NCBI RefSeq assembly: GCF_016808095.1 | Contig: NC_068972.1 | Span: forward strand, 62,001 to 126,000 | Reading direction: 5' to 3' | Length of the DNA: 64,000 bases | Origin: Vigna angularis | Taxonomy: Eukaryota; Streptophyta; Magnoliopsida; Fabales; Fabaceae | In this document: in pieces, positions 56,233-64,000 of the stretch | Numbering within the stretch: position 1 is the stretch's first letter | Layout: the number at the start of each line of letters is the position of its first letter | Notes under the pieces: model-generated | What the model saw: only the letters and a program-made list of their open reading frames with translations | Databases searched by the model: none | What the model was told of the DNA's origin: nothing | Translations under genes and position numbers: made by a program

Positions 56233-57077
56233 TATAAAGAAAATAGAACAGAAAGAAAATTAGATTCTAATATATGTAATATATTGTAATTGATGATGCA
56301 TTCACCTCTTCTGAATGTTATTTATTTTAAGAAAAATAAAATAAACCTCATTATTGAGTAATCAACTTCCTATTTCTATAAAATCATCCAAACAATGAAG
56401 TTAAATTAAACTTGCCCTTCACTGAACTTAAGTTTAACCAAACTTTTCTTCTTTTTTAACTAAAAGTAAGGCCACAAAGATCAAGTCAGTTTGAAGGATA
56501 AAGTTCTAAGTTAAAAAGTTGTACACAAAAATTATAAATATTGATAAAAAAATAATATATCTGTTTTACAACGTGCAGCAAGCCACACTAGAACAGCCCA
56601 AAACTGTTTTACTTTCGACCCTCAAAATTTTATGACCAAAATGTAACTTAAAAAGAATTATGAACTATTCCCCACCAAAAATTGCCCACAGAGCCAAGCC
56701 AACCTGTCTATGTGACAGGAGAGAAACGCCACAAAAACTCACTCATCAAGCCATTGCTGCGCTAACCCAAGAACAGACAATGGTTGCCATATATTGGAAA
56801 CAAAATATATAGAGACTTGAAGGGGCGGACAACGAGAAGAATGGCCACTCTCCCATCCATTGGATAGTGCGAACCACCAAACTACTCAATCCACATCCTC
56901 TGAAGTCAAAGAGAACTTCAGACCACCAAACTCACCCTATCAATATCAAACCTGAAAACTCCTTAAGTTCACAGGACCAACCAACGAGGACCCACTGAGG
57001 ACCACTGAGCCAATAAATGCCTCACAAAAAATATGTAACCATCTGCTTCTCTTACCAAGAACATACACACGCTAGAG

Positions 57078-60000
57078 CTAAGAATTCGTGACAGCTGATG
57101 ACTTTTCTAATTTTTCCTTTTCAATCTCTCCTCTTCTGAGCTCAGCATGCTGTGTAACACCATTTGCAAGAGCTTGATAAGAGAACTCGAGTGTATGGGT
57201 AAGGTTTTGAAATCCCAATGGATCTGATGATTGCATCACTACAGCCAAATTTATATTTAAGTCAGGCAAAAATTAAGGGACATTGATGAAACTCGTAACA
57301 TGTTTAAGGGACAGTATCAGAATACCTTTCATCGTATCCACAAAGAAAACAAAAGGATCCACATCATCAATTGGAGAATGCAACTCTTCATCATCAGTAA
57401 AGTCGTCATCTGAGTCGTCATCATCCTCATCCTCATCGTTGGGCCTAAATGTCTTTGTCTTCGGGATGGCATTGTAGAAAAGACGATAAGAATTAAAAAT
57501 TCAAAAAGATACAATAAATTAAACTTCTATTAATAGTAAAAAACACTTGAGATAAAAATATGTTCTTGAGGGCTTGAAAGACACCTCTCATGTTCTGTTA
57601 TTTATATAGATAAAGAGTTGATACAATAGAGAGATAGAAGGTCAAGTCACTGTCGTAGACTGCTAGGTACAATGATTAGAGATAACCCAACACACTACCC
57701 CTATTTTAGTTCTACTGACTACCCTAACAAGTAGACTTAGTAATTATTCTAACAAAAACAATTTAGTAAACACTTGTACTGAGTAAATACTCTATCAGCT
57801 GAATATCACTTTATGCAAAACGCGATTGACAGGGAATCAAACATAAACACCCACCACCTATGAATTACCACTAGCTGCTATAGAATGAAGCTGACAGTGC
57901 TAAAAGTATAATGCAATTCACATTATTTCACATTTATATTGAATTACTCAAATGTATCTATCTATTTTAACCTAATCAATGGTATATGCCAACAAAACAA
58001 AAATTTGTAAAATTAACATGCTAAATGACTAAAAAGTAACATCTTTCTTTTAATGCTCTAATTTTCTGGACAGATGAATAACATCTTAAATTAAATTTCT
58101 TACCCATTGAACAATAAACTTGTTTCAATAACTAGCTTGCTTTGCAAAATAAAAAATAAATAACTATTGTCTAATATTAATCATGTTTAAGAATCAATTT
58201 TGAACCACTAGAATAAACATGTAAACCACAAATTATTTATTCCTTATTGAATTAACACAGGCATACAGAGGTGTTTAGGTTTTTGTATCCACAAACCTGT
58301 TCAGCCAACTTTCTAAATTTACTACTATCAGCTTCATCGCCGTCCTCAGCATCAATTCCCATTTCCTTCTCAGAACCATTTCCATCTTCATCTTCATCAT
58401 CAGTTTGAAAGTCATCCATATCATCATCATCTTCAGCTTCTTCCTCTTTTGCAGCTTCTGCAAAGAAAGTGCATTTGCTGAGAATTGGATGATCATAAAT
58501 CTCATAAAATTAAAAAAATAAGTCTACCACTGGTGAACATGCAGTTGCAAGTCTCCAGTACCATAGTAACAGAGAAAAGATGACATAAAGACCTGCAACT
58601 TGATCCTTGTATGCAACCAGAAGATCAAGAATGGCCCTTAACACCTGGCCAAGAGCATCTCCAGGCAATTGACCAGCCGGAAGTGCAAGTAATGATGTCA
58701 AACCAAGGCAACAAACCTTCTTGTCATGTTCCCTGCATAATTAGATATAGATATTGTCACACAACTTCCTTTGTTACAAAAAAGTATAGGAGAGTGAAGA
58801 AAGGGGGATGGTGATGTGGTGGGAAAATACAGACCTCTTGAAATTAGCACGCATGCCATTCTTTTTTACTCCTTGCAACATATTAAACCAAAGATTGAAG
58901 ATTTCTGATGCAACACCTAACTTTTGCAGTATACCGAGAGTCAGTGCTGCATTGTAGTAAAGAGCATCTGCAATCTGCAAGAAGGAAGGAAGGTTCATTA
59001 TGATGTCCTTCTCTGAAATTGAAAAGTTTGGCAAAAGCACAAAAACAGATGAACTGAAGTCATTCTTATAGAAACAAAACCCGTTATATTAGACAAGATT
59101 TTCATATATTTTAACTTACTAAATCAAGCAAAGAAGTGCAATGTTAATGAGGAGAACAAGGCAATCTTCAGAAACAACTGGGTGCAAGAACCTCAAGTCG
59201 CAAGTATCATATCAAGTAGTTTACCTTACTAAATGTCAGAATCCTGACACTGTCACTTCCTTTAAGGACCATCGTCCACAGCAGCTTTCATTATATATGT
59301 GGTAGCCCTTTTCTCATTAAGGGCTCACTAACTAATATTCAATTTACACCTTAATTCAGCCTATAAGTAGCCCTTTGTGTAACCCAACTCTCAACAAAAC
59401 CACTAGTTAAGCATGACGGGAAGTCCAACCCAAAAGATTAGTCCACTAAGTGGAAGAACCTCTAGAACTAAGTACAACATCATGTAGCTTATCCTTCTCA
59501 ATGTGAGACCCTAACATATCTACTCCGTAGATGTCTCTGTTTTTCTTTATTCATATGCCTCTTATGTTTTTCTCAATTCTCTGTGTTGTGTTCAAAGAGT
59601 CTTAAGTGGCTTTTTCTGGCTATATTTCGGCTTCCTTTCATGTTACTTGACCTTTGTTGTAATTCATTGTTTATAATTGTTGGAATGTAATGTATTTTAT
59701 TAGGAGCCTTCTGTTTTTGTTCTTTTCTGAACGAACTACTGTTCATATCTCTTGTATAAGTATGATTAGTGTTGTATTAGGGGAACAAGAAGAGAATAAT
59801 AAATTTTTAGTTTCTCTCTCTAACTCTTTAAGTATAATGACTTACTACTAATTTTTATTGTCATCCATAGTAGGTCATTTATGTTTGAGAATTTTTCATA
59901 TATAAATGTGAGCATCTATATATAAATTCCATGATAGCAGTCATTATGCAAATCACTATCCCATTATAGTAGTATTATTGGCATGGCTGATCCAGGCACT

Positions 60001-63000
60001 ATTCTCAAATAATGAATACGGAAAATCCAGCTGTTGAACATTTAAAAATGTCATCATTAACTAACAGAAGCAAATTATCTCATTCATGTGTGATGTGTGT
60101 CAATATGGATCTTCATAACCCCTTACCACTTGCATGAGAAGACATTTCAAATGTGAATTTTCGGTTCGTTGCAAGCGTTCAACTGTAACTCTGAGATATG
60201 GCTCAACCCATTGATCAACCTGCCCTTTGCAGTTCAGAAAGATGACTTCAACAAGCTTCGGAGCTGGTTCAATATCAGTGTCCTCCATATTTTTGTCTGC
60301 CATAACCTTCAACGTGAAATAAAAATCAGACACATATGTGTACAAAGAAAGAAGAAATATAAAATTCATTTTTAACCTAAATCCTCTTAACAGGTGCTCG
60401 CTGAACTCATTCTAATTAGGCAAAGATAACTAACTTACAGATGAAATCATATTCCATAGACTCTGTTGATAGTCAGGTTCTTTACAAGTAAGAAAATGGG
60501 CAGTTCCCCTTGAGATATAATTGTCCAAAGGAACCAGAATATCTGCAGAAGAAACTAGACAAATAAATACAAGGAAAATGCAAAAGTACGGTTGCAAATT
60601 ATAGACACAAACAAACACCAATTTAAACGTTGAGGTACTATACGGACAAAACTAAAGATATAATTGAAACTAAAGATGTTCCCTGCCTTTAAATAGTATG
60701 GATATCAGCTCCATACATAGAACCCATATTATAAAACAATCAAGATATTTCATTGAATGCATAGCTGAGTTTATCTTCAATTTTTCTGGGAGACACCAAA
60801 ATAACTTCAGGTTCATTTTAATGTATAAAAGGTATATCAAGATGGTCCAAACTACGTGGTTGACTACGGTAGAGCAAAGAGAAATTGAGATGAATTGTGG
60901 CCAAAATGTAGTTGAGAACCATACTTGGGAAGAAGTCAATCGCCCAATCTGCAAGTGCTTCCATCATCAGTGGCCAAAGAGTCCACATATCCAATGATAT
61001 TGTCGGGGAGAAAAAGGTCATGTATGATACAATCTCCAAAACTTCTTCAAAAACCTCTGCAAGCATTCACATTAGGTGATGAAAATCAATCGAAGCAACC
61101 CCAGTGAAATTAATATTTCAGACCAGCGTTTCTTACATAATTTAACAACAACATGTGCACCTAATTTGAAAATCCAAGTAGAAAGTTCAAGATAAATCGG
61201 CATAAGTTGTTCTCAACATCACACTGTTTTAACACAAACTGAAGCATACCGCTCCATATTAAAGCTAAAAGTACAACAGCTGTCCGCAAAAGTCAATACA
61301 CAGAGTGCTTATAATCACTTAATAATATAGTTTAGAACAATACTCCTCATCAGATTATTTTTGATAGGAAAACCAAATACATATAATCACCCAAGAGGTA
61401 AATGAGCGACACTATGACCCAAACCTTAAATTAGAATCACCTCTGCTTTAATAATGTGTATACGTATATGAACAAAGACATTGACAAGAGGGAAAATACC
61501 TTGACCATCAGTTGTTAACATTCTCCGCATTATGGGAAGCAAGGTTGGCTCAAATTGAACAAATAGTTGAGGAAGACTGCTCACTGATTCAAGTATCGTG
61601 CTAATAGCACGCAAACAACCCACAGCAGCCAGAGCACCTGGATCGTCAACCTCATCCTCAGCTTCAGCGGTGTTCATGCACCTCCAAAATGCAGCTGCCT
61701 GTTGTAAGAAAGAAAATGACAATGTTATAAAGCAAGAACAACTTTATTGGCAGATACAAATGGTTAAAAATATATATTACCAAATGTTGGCAAAGCCCAA
61801 GAGCATAAGGTGCCATTTCTTCCCCAAACTTGTCCACAATAGTTTCCAAGGTAAATACAAGGTCCTCATTCTCAATTTCATTCATAAGTTTGAAGAACTC
61901 TGTATGTACTTTTTGTCAGTTACACCCACTCACCAAGCCAAATAATAAAGGAACAAGAACAGACAATTATTTTACATTCACCTACCATCAAGGAGTTGAG
62001 GAAGAATGGGTCGAATTTCGTTCAAATCTGCATCAATACAATTGAAAAAAAAAAGCATTATCAGTGCTAAGCTTTAGAAAGATTTATTGAAATCAAAAGT
62101 AGAAACGAAGACTATTAACCACCTTTGCAAGCCTCAACAAAAGAACGCAAAGCAAAAACAGAATCAATGCGAACAGGAAGCTCAGGATCTCGCATCCCAC
62201 ATACAACACACTGCAATGCCTTCCGGAAATTGTTCTGATCTGAGAAGCTAATGTGCGCATATTGTCCTGCAACCCATGCTGCCTATTTTTCACACAAAAG
62301 TCAACAGATAGCCAAAATCATCAAGAATAGAAATTGAAAATTTTACAAGTAATGTCTAGTTCAAAACTATAACTAATTTCACACCAACTCACATAAATAT
62401 TAAACTGTGACATAAATATTTGTTTGGTTATAGATAAGCTATTTAGATAAGATTGCATCATTCCCTACATTCACTGCCGATTAAAATAATAGAGAACTGA
62501 AGAGAAAAGGATAAATTCTTCAATAGAGGCTCAAAACCCAAATAGGGGGCAGGATTGCGAGGAAAATAATAAGAGGACATTTCTTAGTATACATTTACTT
62601 TTGCACCCAATAAATGTTGTATTTGCATTATATTCTCCTTGAAGAATACATTTATAATAAAAATTAAAAAGATTATACTTTCTCTGTTTTTTCTACAACA
62701 TAAAACACTGAAAAGATTACCACTTTGAATTTCCCTTTTTAAGGTTCATGGATTAAAAGCCTACTTTCATCCCTTCCTCTCTGCCAAGTGAACCCAAGTG
62801 AAGAGAGTTTTACATTAACCATGCCATAAATAATAACTATTACGTTGATAAAGATGTGTTACCTCTTATTTATGCAAATCCTTTACCTCCAAAAATTGTT
62901 AAACATGGGCAATTGTAAATCAAACTAGGGCTGCTTTTAGTATGGTATTCCACATATTGTGCAATGCAAACTTAGCCTTTTCTAAAAACATTCTACTTTA

Positions 63001-63690
63001 TGCCCAAAAGAAGAATAAAAGGAGGAGAGTGACTGTCCGGCACGCAAACAAGGTGCAATCATAAACATGTACATAAAAATGATACCTTGGCCCTAAGGTG
63101 GCCAACTGGACTGCTAAACTCGGGAAAGACATGTTGAACCAACATATGCTCAAGTTCTGACTTGTATGGCTCGGTGTTCTTCAATTTGTCACAAAGTGCT
63201 CCAATAGCAAGAAGTCCACCATCTTTTTGTCTATAGGGTTTGTATTCAGCAGGTGCTTCATCATACCTAATAAAGTAAAAACCCAATTACAACACTATAT
63301 AAATCTTCTAATTTATCAGAAAGCAATATATTTACCTTTTAAAAATTTCAACTATGAATTGTATAAACTTGTGAAGATTATCTTTCCCACGTTTTCGAAT
63401 CAATTCACTGACAAAATCCATGGAAGCAGTTTTGGGACTATACAAGTCTTCAATAATGTCTGAAATTAAGAATTAGAAGCTATAAGCATGTGCCAATGAT
63501 TCACATGAAACTTCATGTCATGTATACACTTCAATGAGACTTACCGTAGCCTTTTCTTACATATTCATGTGGATCTTCATCCCAAAGCTTTTGATCATTA
63601 TCATTAAAGCACATAAGAGGGAAAACTATTTCAAAAAGAAGAACATCAAGCCGAGGCTGCAGTGCAGCATACATGCTATTCTTCGAAATA
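57078..63690 (-). CDS. SAD2: Importin-beta family nuclear import receptor, SAD2/importin-7-like (partial, 5' part outside)
   Basis: HEAT-repeat transport receptor; Arabidopsis SAD2 acts in ABA, drought and trichome pathways by importing regulators. Fifteen exons visible: 63545-63690, 63336-63459, 63086-63266, 62123-62282, 61986-62027, 61781-61899, 61500-61698, 60925-61056, 60439-60542, 60127-60306, 58835-58974, 58593-58732, 58297-58457, 57326-57458, 57078-57238. These give about 706 C-terminal residues of a usual 1030-1040; the first visible base completes a codon from an exon beyond the window. Diagnostic stretches: [117 protein letters not shown] long Asp/Glu region (about 58297-58457 and 57326-57458) is the acidic C-terminal segment of this subfamily. 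All phases agree. No defect was seen. Confidence 0.93.
59400..59870. repeat. LTR-like fragments in the importin intron 58975-60126
   Basis: CATGACGGGAAGTCCAACCC, CTTCTCAATGTGAGACCCTAACA and, further on, TGTTGGAATGTAATG with CTTGTATAAGTATG and GAGAATAATAAATTTTTAG resemble LTR start, TATA and polyadenylation signals. Ends and target duplications could not be fixed. The intron (1.15 kb) is longer than its neighbours. Confidence 0.3.
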
Positions 63691-64000
63691 CTGCATACAT
63701 TAAAAGAAATTAAGAGAAGATTAATTCCAGAATCATGAATATCCTGAAAAATATAAATAACAGCATTCAGTAAAAGATAATACTAATAATATACTTAATA
63801 TGTGCAAAGTGAAGACCTCAAAAAGGAAGGATAAGAGTATCAATGGACACAAAGCAACCCATTCACTCTTCCTTACCTGAAAAATATGTCAATTGGGTAT
63901 GGGTCTGGATACATGAACTTCAATAAGTCATACATTCAAAAGAACAGACTATCCCAGTATTTGATTTAGGGAATGCATGCATATTTCATAACATATCAAG
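63691..64000 (-). other. Intron of the importin gene running off the window
   Basis: Upstream of the acceptor at 63691-63692 no further exon of the family was recognised, so this looks like intron sequence. A donor-like CAG|GTAAGG on the minus strand near 63887-63888 does not follow any conserved importin sequence. Confidence 0.55.

Larger units (their letters stand above)
54591..57077. other. Intergenic region: KU70 promoter and 3' flank of the importin gene
   Basis: The first 100 bases are likely KU70 5'UTR/promoter (minus strand). Then AT-rich DNA with (AT)n tracts at 55253-55301 and 56163-56220, the latter running into (AC)n at 56221-56231. From about 56560 the sequence is less AT-rich and may be the 3'UTR of the importin gene. 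No other gene was seen. Confidence 0.5.

Noticed and set aside
63860..64000. Possible further importin exon ending at a CAG|GTAAGG donor on the minus strand
   Set aside because: The translated sequence (…FMYPDPYPIDIFF) does not match the expected family sequence before ISKNSMY, so I left it as intron.

Overview
The window is nuclear DNA from a flowering plant, most likely a Phaseoleae legume (Vigna/Phaseolus type). The evidence is intron-rich genes with GT-AG splice sites, strongly AT-rich intergenic DNA with long (AT)n tracts, plant-only gene families (LAZY1, phosphoglucan water dikinase, plastid cyclophilin) and several plant retroelement types. The genus is an inference from the repeats; the plant assignment is firm. 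Exon coordinates were built by hand from splice sites, reading-frame continuity and recalled family sequences; no alignment was run.

Layout: (1) 197-286, last exon of an unrecognised gene. (2) 1108-3521 (+), plastid cyclophilin CYP20-2. (3) 3.5-9.2 kb, AT-rich spacer with a small LTR (TRIM) element. (4) 9189-10712 (+), the gravitropism gene LAZY1. (5) 10.7-15.4 kb, AT-rich spacer with a (AT)56 tract. (6) 15511-17228 (+), a conserved UPF0235/DUF167 protein with a cysteine-rich N-terminus. (7) 19203-29305 (+), phosphoglucan water dikinase (PWD/GWD3), 19 exons. (8) 29614-32596, a Mutator-type element with 9-bp target duplications that carries pieces of a PPR gene and an organellar tyrosyl-tRNA synthetase. 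(9) 35036-36429 (+), a PP2C phosphatase. (10) 38531-54590 (-), KU70, 19 exons. (11) 57078-63690 and beyond (-), an importin-beta family receptor of the SAD2/importin-7 type, entering the window already in progress.

The genes are unrelated housekeeping and regulatory loci, each with its own promoter; there is no operon or cluster logic. They cover plastid protein folding, shoot/root gravitropism, starch phosphorylation, phosphoprotein signalling, DNA double-strand break repair and nuclear import.

The most noteworthy content is transposon structure. KU70 introns hold a Ty3/gypsy relic whose gag region is split by a complete 385-bp TRIM with GCAAG target duplications, a second TRIM with ATTGG duplications, two solo LTRs with CATTC and TGTTA duplications, and another gypsy gag-protease relic. 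The Mutator-type element between PWD and PP2C is a Pack-MULE candidate carrying a chimeric PPR-TyrRS pseudogene. I found no evidence of a wholly new biological system, no tRNA or rRNA gene and no CRISPR array.
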